Made by a program: the position numbers and the translations under genes. From Phaeoceros laevis (taxonomy: Eukaryota; Anthocerotophyta; Anthocerotopsida; Notothyladales), in NCBI GenBank assembly GCA_049999765.1, contig JBNGIQ010008902.1, positions 1 to 56,433 on the forward strand: 56,433 nt of DNA. The letters run 5' to 3'. The first letter of the stretch is position 1; the number at the start of each line of letters is the position of its first letter. The notes under the pieces are model-generated. The model made no database searches. It saw nothing but the letters and a program-made list of their open reading frames with translations, and was not told the DNA's origin. Shown here piece after piece: positions 1 through 9,503 of this stretch.

Positions 1-19
1 GACGACTCCAAGAAGTCAT

Positions 20-39
20 GCACGGGCAACAGCCCGTGC
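20..39. repeat. Short perfect hairpin
   Basis: Arms GCACGGGC (20-27) and GCCCGTGC (32-39) are perfectly complementary around the tetraloop AACA. It is GC-rich and very close to the window edge, so its wider context is unseen. No function is assigned. Confidence 0.7.
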
Positions 40-91
40 CTCGTTACTCATGCCTTTTTTAAAGTCTGGGCCACGCGAACATACCGATTCC

Positions 92-121
92 GGTTCCGGT
101 TCTTTTCCGGGAACCGGAACC
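92..121. repeat. 11-bp inverted repeat
   Basis: GGTTCCGGTTC (92-102) and its exact reverse complement (111-121) flank an 8-base spacer. The arms are themselves built from iterated GGTTCC/CCGGAA units. It could be a MITE remnant or an extruding hairpin. No gene overlaps it convincingly. Confidence 0.7.
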
Positions 122-969
122 ATCACCATGCGAAACCGCTCTTATCTTGGCCTTGTTAGCCATAACTTAAAGTTTAAGCCTAGACTGGCCCTAACAGCCC
201 CTCTTTGGGCACCTTTTCCTTTTAGGACGTGTTGCATACCCATCATCCATCAAAACTAACGTCTTTACTAATCCCAAAGAGCGGTAGACGAGTAAAAGAG
301 ATTTACCACGGGAAACCTCAATTTTTGTCGCATGGACATTTTGATACCAAATGTGAACGGGGAACTTTGAAGCATCCTAAGGTTGTATCATAGTATCATA
401 AGTTGGTGGAAGTACCGACCAGTCCATGATTTGATCAGAGTTGATTGGTGTATCCGCTGAGCGCCATCTCTTAAGTTTTAGGGTTAGTACTGTTTATTAA
501 ATGAGTGGAGTACCAACTTTGGCAGTGCTGGCGGGGTAGGCTGACGCTGGTCACTGAAGTGCCACCCATATATGAATGCACTGGAAGAGGAACTTACTGG
601 TTTCACCTGTTTCTGCCACGGCAAGAGAATTGCAGCATCTGGTTTGACTCGATGTCTGGGTGCCAGGGATGACACATTTAAGGCACAGGACGTGAGCTGT
701 GTGTCGCAATTAGTGACGAACCGTGACCAGTCCAACTAACATGTCATAAGGCTGGGCAACATCACGGGACATTCATTACCAGTTGCCGATCAGTTGCATA
801 CGGAGGCTGCCAGTGCCACAGCATTCCGAGCGCAGTTTAAAAGCCCAGAACCAGTCTGCTCTGTAAGACCCCGGTTCTCTAATTCATTCTTCGCCTTGAG
901 CACTTTCATCAGTCCTGAGCACGAGGTCTCCTCTTTGTCAAGCAGTTTTGGCAAGCTTCAGCGGGAGCC

Positions 970-2061
970 ATGGCTCACCTGCACAGTGCTCGCTTTCGAG
1001 TGTCGTCAGTTGTGAATGTGAAGCCAAGCTACGGGCATGTGGCTTCGTTCCTCATGCTTGGCAGCTTTGTCGTGCTCTTCTCCCTTCTGGAGCTGTCGGC
1101 TGCTCACAAGCCTCCGGCTGATGGTTCTGGCTCAGGTGGGTGAATTTAAAAGCTGTCTTGACAGTCCTCCCGTGCATTCAAATTCTGGGAAAGAGATCAC
1201 CGTTAGGAGCTAGGTGGTTTGTGATCCCACTTGCTTAATTTTGTGGGGGTGGTTGTGGTGCTTGGAACATTTTGAGCACAGCCTGTTAGAGAGAGGCTTT
1301 CCTGATCAATTATGAATGTTCGTTCTTTTGCCTGTGGATGCCAGACTCTGGGAGCGGATCAGGACCTGGAGACCTCATTCCTGGTGTGGGCTCAGGCCTC
1401 TTTCCTGGCGGAGGCTCTGGTTCTGGAAATCCGGGGGAGCATGGCTCAGGTTCTGGAGGTGTTTTACCTGGAGGTGGTGGTTCAGGCCCTGGCGATGTCT
1501 TTCCTAGGCCTGGAGGGGGAGAACCTTCAGGGAAAGAGGAAAGCTATGGCCATGGAAACAAGTGTGCTAAAACCTGCGAGTAAGAAATGCATGCATGCTT
1601 CTTGTGCTTAGCAGCAATCGGCGTTTATTTGCTGTTATGTGTTGATCGGTCTATCATAAAAATGTGTTTCTTGTAAGCATGCGTAGAAGCTGATGCAACT
1701 TGTGTTGTGGTGTAGATGGTGGGAGTCCAACGTTGCTGATATAGCTGCTCTGTCCAAAGGCCACGCAACTCCCACCTCGACCTTGGCCCAAGCGTTTGGA
1801 GACGCTGCATCGACCATTTTTGGGGGAGGAAAAACTCTGCTGGTCTCATTGAAAGACAAGTCTGAGGACGGCTTCAGTCAGCTGGGACGCCATGGAGCGG
1901 CTGCATACTTGAATGCTCTCAGCAGCCACTCGTTTCAGTACACTCCCGACCAGGTCAAGTCCGATTTCTCTGCCGCGCTCGCGTCAAAGGAAGCAGCATT
2001 GAAGCAGTCCAGGTTGTTCGCAAATGCCAACTTCAAACTGAAAGTGCCCAATTGCCTCTGA
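970..2061 (+). CDS. Secreted Gly-rich protein with conserved C-terminal Cys/WW-LNA domain (3 exons)
   Basis: Exons 970-1135, 1345-1579 and 1716-2061 join through two GT-AG introns (donors GTGGGT and GTAAGA; phases 1 and 2) to give 248 residues ending in TGA. Residues 27-46 form a hydrophobic segment, so the protein is probably secreted or anchored in the membrane; Met29 is an alternative start that would give a more typical signal peptide. Residues about 50-125 are a low-complexity Gly/Ser/Pro spacer. The C-terminus starts with a C-A-K-T-C-E-W-W motif (about 129-136), continues with GRHGAAAYLNA (191-201) and Y-T-P-D-Q-V-K, and ends with a terminal Cys. From memory this resembles a family of uncharacterised secreted plant domains with a Cys/WW start and a RHGxAAxLNA helix. 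I do not know its function. The exact splice phases and the uninterrupted frame support an intact gene. Confidence 0.75.
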
Positions 2062-3620
2062 TCAATGTAGCTAGCTGTGGACCTGATTTCAAGCGGAAAA
2101 CGAGTATAGACCCAGAATTAGTAGCAGTGTGAAGGACAGGGTTGCCTACAAGTTTATGGAACAACCTCAGATGCTTCCAGGAAGTGTTTCGGAATGAGGA
2201 GTTGTGCCGACCAATTTTGTTTCCTTTGCATCTGCAAGACTCCACAAGCACTGTTTTGCTTGTGCTTCTAAAGAACATTATGTTTCGTTGCTTTTGCTGT
2301 TTTGTCTGGTGGTGAAAGAAAGGTAGTTTTTGGGTAGAGCCCGACCCTATCGTGTGGAATGTACTCCCCTGGTCGGGACACACTCTTCGTAGTTGCTGTC
2401 AAGGAAACTATACGTAGTGCTCGCAAAAACAGATTAATTAAGCTTCTTCCAGATTCTTATTGCTGTAGGGCGTTGATTGTTGCAAACGTTCTTGAAGAAG
2501 TGAACGATTGGCAGTATCGATAGATGCCATCTTGCAGAACGCACTTTGGGGAAAAAAGTATGGAAGGACTCTGGAAGTGGCGGACAGAAGGATATTAATA
2601 TTGCAAGAAATAACCTAGCACTTGCTGGAGGTTAAACATGTCTTCAAGGAGCTTCAAGGCATAGCCCGGGCTAAAGAAATTTGCGATGCTTAACTCTACA
2701 ACAATCCACTTAGCCTTCCCCTAGAACAGAACTACATTTTGTTACATAGGATTGAAACAAGCTGTAGGTGCAGAAAACTTCGCGAATTAAATCCCAGTCT
2801 CATGTGATCTGGACATCGGATAGAATGTTTGTTCCTTCGCACAAATCTGAAGCATGGATCCTTCAAGCTACAAACTCAGAGTCTCTCTAATTGTGAGGCA
2901 TTTTGCCATCTATCTCGCTACCTTGCTAGAGTTTGCAGCTTGCTTCCGCGTTCTCGAATATAGGTACACCAGGTGAGCCTCGGCTGCGTTCCGGAGCGTC
3001 ACAATGGCATGGCTCTGGAAATGGAAACCCGGCTGCACACGTACAATGACAAGAATTTATTCATTGAAGAGAACATACATGTATGTCATCAGGTTCATAC
3101 TTATCAACATCGATCAGCCCACAATCAAGAAAATTTACGAAAGACAACATTTGACAGAAAGAATTCCGTACCTTGTATTCATGTCCAATCTCCCTGACCA
3201 GGGACTGGAAAGGAAACATTCGGATCACAGAACAGTCGGTGCTCTTCAGATACTTCCTAATTTCACTGCAGATGTCAGGCCACAAGGTGAGCATCAACCA
3301 ATGTCAGCTAATACATTCCGGATCCGCATTTGAACGAGTCAGGAGGACTGAGGCATGCGCACTTGCAAAAACTTCAGTGTATGATTCATTACCGAAGTGC
3401 GACAGTTCCGGGGTGAAATAGACGAGGCTTTTTGACGCTCCGAATTTTGACAATGAACCTTTTTGGAGTCTGCTTGGTGCGAGCCATCTCAGATATAACT
3501 AGAGTCAGACCTGTTGAATTGAGAACCAGCTGCAAAATGCCGGTGAATGTTAGATATATAGGATATCGATCACATCAGTCTCGATCTCATTCCAAGCAGC
3601 GAAGGGCCGGCATTGATATT

Positions 3621-3656
3621 CCTGATCAGGTACCGGTACACCGGTACCTGTTCAGG
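3621..3656. repeat. Near-perfect 16-bp hairpin
   Basis: Arms 3621-3636 and 3641-3656 pair with one mismatch around the loop TACA. The core is CAGGTACCGG / CCGGTACCTG. Together with the larger inverted repeat 120 bp downstream, it suggests a small non-autonomous element or fold-back sequence. I saw no target-site duplication. Confidence 0.65.
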
Positions 3657-3776
3657 CTGTGCACCAAGTGAGCTCGATTGAGGGCGCTGTGATCGATGAG
3701 CCTTAGTGGTCTTCGGTCGGCACATACATATATAGCTCCTTGGCTGGCAACCTGACCTTGTTTCTCCACCGAGGCC

Positions 3777-3843
3777 CAAGGAGGTGCACCTAGCTACCTA
3801 GGTGTACATGTCCTTCGGGCCTATAGCTAGGTGCACCTCCTTG
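3777..3843. repeat. 20-bp perfect inverted repeat with 27-bp spacer
   Basis: Positions 3777-3796 (core GGAGGTGCACCTAGCTA) are exactly reverse-complementary to 3824-3843. The spacer (3797-3823) begins CCTAGGTGTACATG, so most of the structure is rich in CTAGGT/GTGCAC palindromes. This is probably a fold-back or MITE-like remnant. Nothing coding is evident across it. Confidence 0.75.
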
Positions 3844-4650
3844 AGCCTTGGTATTGGACACGAACATCGGTGTTGTAGGTAGAGCCGCGGAAGACAGAAT
3901 GAACTTTTGTGTTCGAGTTGTTTGAGAATGGAGCAGATCGGAGGCCACACACCCAAAATGCTGACACATTTTTGAGTGCTCTTGAGCACTGCATCCAGTC
4001 ACGCTGGCCTTCTGGAGGAAGCGCTTAGAAAGCCCGTTCTAACTCTTTTGAGAAGGCACTTTTACCTGGCCACGGGAAATCTATCAAATATTGAATGCTT
4101 GCTGTAGACCAAGAGCGAGCAAGCATTCTATTCTATTCGTTGCCTAAAGTCAGTACTAGTATCTCCAAACGCTTGGGCTAAGCAAGCGTGAGGCCTGAGT
4201 ACGTCGAGCTTGACGCATCATGGCTTTAGGCAGGGCAGCTATCTCACACATTTTTGGACTCCCACCATCCGATCAGGACTAGAGCAAACGTTTCATGAGC
4301 ACCATCGAGCGCTGCAAACATACTTGATCAAAAATTACCTGGCAGTCCATGCATCCGGACTGTAGTAGTAGTCCATGCATCCGGACAGTAGTAGTAGTAG
4401 TAGGAAGATTACGGTGTTGAGCCAACTCCACATGGGAATTGAACACCCCATCAGGTTTTTCAACCGGCGACCCGGAGCCCCCGTCCAGGGATTGTAAGCG
4501 ACAGCCGGGAGCCCTCGTCCACTCCGATGATCCAAATGGTTTTCACCGTACAAGTTTGCGAAGGACAAACCAGAATGGAAAAAGTCGAAGGGGAGGATTT
4601 ATATAATTAAGGTAAATCGATAAAAAGAGCTCGACGAGTGATCCCACACA

Positions 4651-4723
4651 TTCCGTTGCCGGGACTTAAACCCGGGTCTCTCGGGTGAGAGCCGAGTATC
4701 CTGACCATCTAGACTACAACGGA
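4651..4723 (-). tRNA. tRNA-Glu (anticodon CTC), possibly decayed
   Basis: The minus strand folds as a 73-nt tRNA. The acceptor stem is TCCGTTG / CAACGGA with discriminator A, the anticodon stem is CTCGG / CCGAG around a loop with anticodon CTC, and the T stem is CCGGG / CCCGG. No intron and no encoded CCA are present. The T loop reads TTTAAGT where the near-universal pattern is TTCRANT, so C56 is U. This weakens the B box and the G19-C56 contact, and it could mark a pseudogene. A run of five T on the minus strand (4626-4622) lies 25 nt beyond the 3' end and could be the Pol III terminator. Confidence 0.85.
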
Positions 4724-5124
4724 TTACAATATGATTGGAAATAAGCAAAAAATTACCCACTAGTTTATCTTCTCACATAGAATAAAGATCAAAGATTAAG
4801 ATGGTCATTATTTTAGTATCTTGATTGAAGTTAATCCCTGACGATGCAGGAGGCAAGTTGTGCGCCCTGGTGAGAAAGTTTGGACTCTGGAGGCTGTGCT
4901 TTGGCAGGCATAATGATGAAAACGTGAATTGTGAACGTCAGCGCTTTTTGACCAAACCGATAGATAGCTAGCCCGCGAAATAAAGCAAGATCCGAAGACA
5001 TCAAAGATGCTGCACTGCGGCACTGCCTCAATCTATACAGGGTTGAGAGGTCAAGCACTACTAATTTGTACATTTTGACGAGTTCAACTTCGTTTTACAA
5101 CACATGCATCTGGTGCACACTTCC

Positions 5125-6807
5125 TCAAAATTCTTCGTGGCTGGAGTGACCAGCTGATTTGCCGCGGGGTGGCGCGATGAACGCCGAGGGCTGCTTCTCT
5201 CTTATTTTCTTCTCCAGCTCGATATCGATGTCAAGTACTGCCGCTGCTACTTCAACTGGCAGACTCCTGAAAACCGACGTTTTTCCTCCAATCGCCTGCG
5301 CAAATGGTCTGCAATATTCAACAAGTTCACATGCTCCAGATCAGTGTCCAGTCCAAGTAAGTAAACCAGATCTGGGTCAGAGTCTGAACAGCATGTCACT
5401 TACAGATCTGATGTCGATATAGCGACCCACTCCAGGCCTTCGTCTCCTGCCTGAGCACCAGATGGGAAGAAACGGGGAACAACGTAGATATCCCCGGCCT
5501 TCACCTGCTTGCTGATGAGCTGGTCTCCTTTGTTGTTTGCAATTTCCACACGGCCGCTGCCTTTCAGAAAGTGCACGATAAGGTGCCCTGTCGGGGACCA
5601 GGAAGGAAGGAAGACGGCTTTCTACAGCACAAATGTTTCCGCAATTAGGTCGGCAGGCTTCAAACAGAGAACTTGGCAGTTTTGGAGCAATGCGTTGTGG
5701 GCAAGATCGAAATGAAGGAATGGAGTGGCCGTGGACCGAAACACTGACCTCCTCCAGACGGACGTAGGAGAGTCCCAACTGCAACGCCTTCAGGATGGGA
5801 AGCTTGAACTTGTTGACACCGCTCACCCGGCCCGCATTCTCCACGCGGATTCCAGCTGCTTTCTCCTCCAGCACATTGTACACGAACTCCTGGAACTGGG
5901 AGCTCTCATCGTGAGCCTCATTATTCTTCCTCTCTCCGATGTTCTTCACTTCGATGGCTTTGGAAAGCTTGACAATGCCCGACCCCTTCTGCGAGTTCAC
6001 CACCTGCTCCACTTCCTTCTCCTCAATATCCCAGGCCTCCGAAAGAAAGTGCTTGCTGAACCCGTGTACGATCCCTCCTACTTCCCCCGACTTCTGCCCT
6101 ACAATTTTGAACACCTGCATCCAAGAAACACCCCACCATCAGGCCGCACCCAATGGCTTAAGCTTGCTCCCAACCTGATTGCTTTGCAATCCAGAGGCGG
6201 GGCCGGTGCGGAGTTCACTTACTGTGAACAATCCAGGAATGGTCCCTCCGTTGGTCTGCGCGACATATAAGACCCGGAGGTCCTGCTTCCCATCGTTGTA
6301 AAACCACTGCGGTATCCCTCTGGGAATAGCCACCACGTCTCCTCTGCGCACTCGCCGGGTGCTGGCGGACTCCCCGTGCAGCCCGGTGAGGAGCCCGGCA
6401 ATACCCTCGCCTGCAACATCAAAGCCACATCAATTTCCTTCCTGGGCTGAGCTGCATTGCGTTGGTCAAGGACAGAAAATGCCTCAATTCGAACAGGTCT
6501 CACCTTCCTCCACATACGCCAGGGTCGGGGAATCCGAGTACATGGGCAGCAGCAGGCCCCGCTCTCGCAGAGTGAGCTTGGCGACTCCCACATTTGCGTC
6601 CTTGAGCGCCTGCAGGTTCTCCCAAACCTCCATCGTTCCTCCATTGGTGTCCACGGCTTTCTGGGGTTCACCCAGATGCAGCTCCAGCTCCTCTATTTCA
6701 GGCGGCGTCTTATCGCGACTCAGTAGGCCTGACTCGCCTACGGACGCAAATGCGAGGAGCATGGCCAGCGCGGCCCAAGTGAAGGCGCATCCTCCCCACC
6801 GAGCCAT
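5125..6807 (-). CDS. Vicilin-like (7S globulin-type) two-cupin protein, 5 exons
   Basis: Reading the minus strand, exons 6807-6504, 6410-6223, 6114-5749, 5621-5404 and 5308-5125 join at GT-AG sites in consistent phases to give 419 residues ending in TGA. The ATG at 6807 is chosen because it begins a clear signal peptide (MARWGG, then a hydrophobic run to about residue 22); an upstream ATG at 6912 is in frame but less fitting. The first cupin includes LPMYSDSPTLAYVEEG and RRGDVVAIPRG. The second runs from PILKALQLGLSYV through GSGRVEIANNKGDQ and GDIYVVP to GDEGLEWVA. The C-terminal tail (GGKTSVFRSLPVEV) is typical of vicilins. Such proteins are secretory or vacuolar storage proteins; in non-seed plants spores are the likely site. 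The usual His of the first cupin (PHYSDSP-type) is Met here, so a metal site is unlikely. Confidence 0.9.
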
Positions 6808-6910
6808 TGTGTAGAACGAGTGCTCCAGAAATTCGTCTTGAAAACGGATTTGTTGTCCTGAGGAAGCCGCGGTTGACAAATCGGATGACAAATCAATAGG
6901 TCTTGGGGCC

Positions 6911-6918
6911 ATTTAAAC
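6911..6918 (-). promoter_or_regulatory. TATA-like element of the vicilin-like gene
   Basis: The minus strand reads GTTTAAAT here, about 105-110 bases upstream of the chosen ATG. This is a weak TATA-like match at a plausible distance, inferred from position and composition only. Confidence 0.3.
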
Positions 6919-6948
6919 GAAGCACCGGGGGACGTGAAACCGGAAGAG

Positions 6949-7018
6949 AGGTCCACTTGGCCTTCCCTGGAGGCAGGTGTACTAGGTCCACCTGGCCTCA
7001 CTTGGTGGCAGGTGTAAT
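6949..7018. repeat. 35-bp tandem duplication in the vicilin-like gene promoter
   Basis: Two direct copies (6949-6983 and 6984-7018) share AGGTCCAC.TGGCCT and GGCAGGTGTA with a few differences. They lie about 140-210 bases upstream of the ATG at 6807. Each contains CAGGTG/CACCTG, an E-box-type hexamer. This could be a duplicated cis-element; that role is inferred. Confidence 0.65.
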
Positions 7019-7059
7019 TGGACTTCGCAACGTTGCAGCCTCGGTCCTTCGCAACAGGC

Positions 7060-7097
7060 TGCATGTCTTTACCCAGGAGATAAGCACCGCACGTGGC
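7060..7097. promoter_or_regulatory. RY-like motif plus G-box/ABRE upstream of the vicilin-like gene
   Basis: TGCATG (7060-7065, the reverse complement of CATGCA) and CACGTGGC (7090-7097) lie 25 bp apart, about 250-290 bases upstream of the ATG. RY motifs bound by B3 factors (ABI3/FUS3/LEC2) combined with ABRE/G-boxes bound by bZIP factors (ABI5 class) are the classic control module of seed storage protein genes. Their occurrence upstream of a storage-type gene is directly visible; a regulatory role is inferred. Confidence 0.5.
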
Positions 7098-7099
7098 GA

Positions 7100-9143
7100 C
7101 AGCTTAAGAAGCAAACGATTTTTCTTCCTTATGCCGCATTGCCATTGCCGCCTCCTTTTCCAAATCTCCATGTGGACTTCACTTACATGCGCATAGTCTA
7201 ATTGAGTCTAGGTTCTACGAACCTACCTAGTAACCTACTTCATAAAGCTGCTATGTTATTAGTTCTCATCTGGCTGAGAATTTCATTCATTTACGTGAAG
7301 TTTTTAAGAGGTACGGAAGATTTTTTTTATAAGACAATGTTCGCATTATCGCATACTATTGAGGCATAGACGAAAGATCTACACATTTGTATGATTGAAA
7401 GTTCACAATCATCTTGAAGTCTCACATTTTTATCTTCCTTCAAAAAGATTTACCCCTTAAGAGTGTAGGTGACTCTACCTAAATCTGTTGTAGGAAATAG
7501 CCTGTACGTTTTAATCGAAATGGATTAGTTTCCAAATCTCAAGTTCCTCACTGGCACAAGCTCAGACCTAGTGCGGCTGATTACAAGACCACAAACTCGG
7601 AAGAGCCCCACACTGGAAAGCGCCCAAAAGCAGCAAAGTTGAGCAAGAAGCCATGAGCTAGGGCAGCAGGCGCAAGCCAAGCAACTCAAGATGCACTCTC
7701 AAATGGTAAGCGAAGCTAGCATCCGCCGAGATGCAGCTTCGGCTGCTTGGCCTGCACCTGCTTGACCTGCACTTGTGGATTGAATTGACGGTAATTAACT
7801 TGGTTAGCCTATAGTGTTAGATGTACTATGAAGGAGTACTTACGTCGTTTACGGTGGCCAGATCTCTTAACTCTTACCGAGGGTTTGTGACATAGGACTA
7901 GGGCACAGGCTGCTGAAGGGGGAGGAGGAGGAAATCTCGAGCCCTTTGCCACTCAATGAGGTGATCAGTCAGAAGCTTGCCTTGCATACACTAGTTGTTT
8001 TTTTTATTTCAGCCAACATAGATTTGGAGCTCTCCTTGATTTGCATGCTGCATGGGACTCCTGATCACGTCCTTGCTAAATTCTTGTGCACGCAATGCAT
8101 CAGGGCGAGTATACGTACAAGCTCTTTTTTTTCTTTTATAACTCTCTGTAGCGTCTGTTGTTCATGTCCAAGGCTCTTGAATTGTATGGGATCTCGAGCT
8201 ACCTTCTTCTGTGTGGAGGGCAAGGACTTGTTTGAACAATATGTCAACAAGGAGTGGGTACTTACCCTAAACTTAGAAATTGGATACTCGAGCACTTCAG
8301 GATAACCTTATATTTGAACCTTATTTACAAGAAAAAAACTCACTATATTATTTTGTTAAAAAACATTATAGTATGAGACTGAAAGTAGTGTCTCAAAGTT
8401 TAGAGTCTTGCAATTGTACATCATTTGATTTGGCACAAAAAATTATAGAAAAATCCTTTCTCGAGGTGCTGGTGTTACTTATTAGTAGTTGTCTTCAATC
8501 ACCTTACTCTCATCTCACTGAAGTGTCTATATCGAGGTGTTGGTGTGTTTAGCTTGCTTTGCTCGACATGCTACACTGTAATTTGTGAAAGAGGAAGGAG
8601 ATATTGTTCGGGAGCTCAGTATTGCTCAAGACGAGTCAGTTTGGACAAAGGCTCAAGATGAGTCATTTTGAACAAAAACACATGAGCCAATTTTGAAGCT
8701 TACACTTGTATATTTTGTAACCTTACAATTGTACATTTGTTAACCAATTGGCCTGGCAACCCTTCCAATGTAAAACTTGGTGAAGGGGAAAGCACAATCA
8801 GAAAAAAAAAGCCAAACTTGTGGTAAGGAAATACTTATATGAGGAAAGAGATCAACTCAGAAGGTTGACAACATTCTGCCAAAGTGTCATTAGAACAGTT
8901 ACTTAGATATGTCTAAAGTTAAGCTTAGACATGTCATGCTAGTCTGTAAGAGTGCAATTATGTTCACGTTGCTAGGGATTCTATTAGCACAAGAGAAATA
9001 GGATGGGATGCGATGATGTGTTCATGTGCAACGTTTTTCTTAATCTAAAGGTTATGCTCTTTAAATTTGTTCAGTGCCAAAGCGCGAGAAGGCTGGAACT
9101 CGCTGTAACTAACAACTGAGGACGCCTCCTTCTGGTAGAGAAC
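7100..9143. other. AT-rich intergenic region, no gene recognised
   Basis: The sequence becomes markedly AT-rich, with poly-T and poly-A runs. Open frames such as 7946-8305 (+) have the composition of non-coding DNA and no recognised domain. A decayed repeat origin is plausible but I see no paired termini. Confidence 0.5.
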
Positions 9144-9503
9144 ATGAAACGGCCACAGGATGTAATATCTAGGCACAAGAGTTGGAAGTATGGCAAGGAG
9201 AAGGAGAACAAGGGAAAGGGAAAGAAGGAAGATCTTGAAACTCCTCCACAGTCAAGTAACCTTGCAACTGCGATGGATCGTCTTACCGCAGTGATCAACA
9301 ACCTCCAGTGCTTTCAAGGGTTTGTTGCAGAGGTAGATGCAAGGGATTGGCTTTGTGACAGAGCAAAAGAGGGCAAACTTCCTTTTTCTCTGTACAGAAC
9401 AAAAGCACAAAGGCGTAGTTGTATGTGGGAATCACTTACCCAAGTGTATGAATATTTGGAGTTGAAAGGAGAGAGTTGTGATGACATCACACTAAACCCT
9501 TAA
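9144..9503 (+). CDS. Hypothetical 119-residue ORF, possible transposon-derived fragment
   Basis: An ATG-started frame encodes a Lys/Glu-rich N-terminus (KEKENKGKGKKED, about residues 19-31) followed by a more ordinary stretch with DRLTAVINNLQ and CMWESLTQVYEYLELKG, which looks helical. I recognise no family. The charged start followed by a helical segment could fit a piece of a transposon-encoded DNA-binding or gag-like protein, but this is a guess. No introns or neighbouring exons are evident. Confidence 0.25.
   Translation: MKRPQDVISRHKSWKYGKEKENKGKGKKEDLETPPQSSNLATAMDRLTAVINNLQCFQGFVAEVDARDWLCDRAKEGKLPFSLYRTKAQRRSCMWESLTQVYEYLELKGESCDDITLNP

Larger units (their letters stand above)
1..969. 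other. Intergenic, no gene recognised
   Basis: No open frame here has recognisable protein similarity. The stretch holds two short perfect inverted repeats (listed separately) and otherwise unremarkable sequence. The last few hundred bases are the probable promoter and 5' UTR of the Gly-rich protein gene that starts at 970, but I see no convincing TATA box. Confidence 0.5.
2062..4650. other. Intergenic region with inverted repeats, no gene recognised
   Basis: Open frames here (for example 3004-3333 on + and 3790-4002 on -) are short, compositionally ordinary and match no family I recognise. The sequence just after 2061 is the 3' UTR of the Gly-rich gene. Notable structures are the two inverted repeats at 3621-3656 and 3777-3843 and a short duplicated motif containing TCCATGCATCCGGAC at 4347-4400 followed by GTA triplets. 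Confidence 0.5.
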
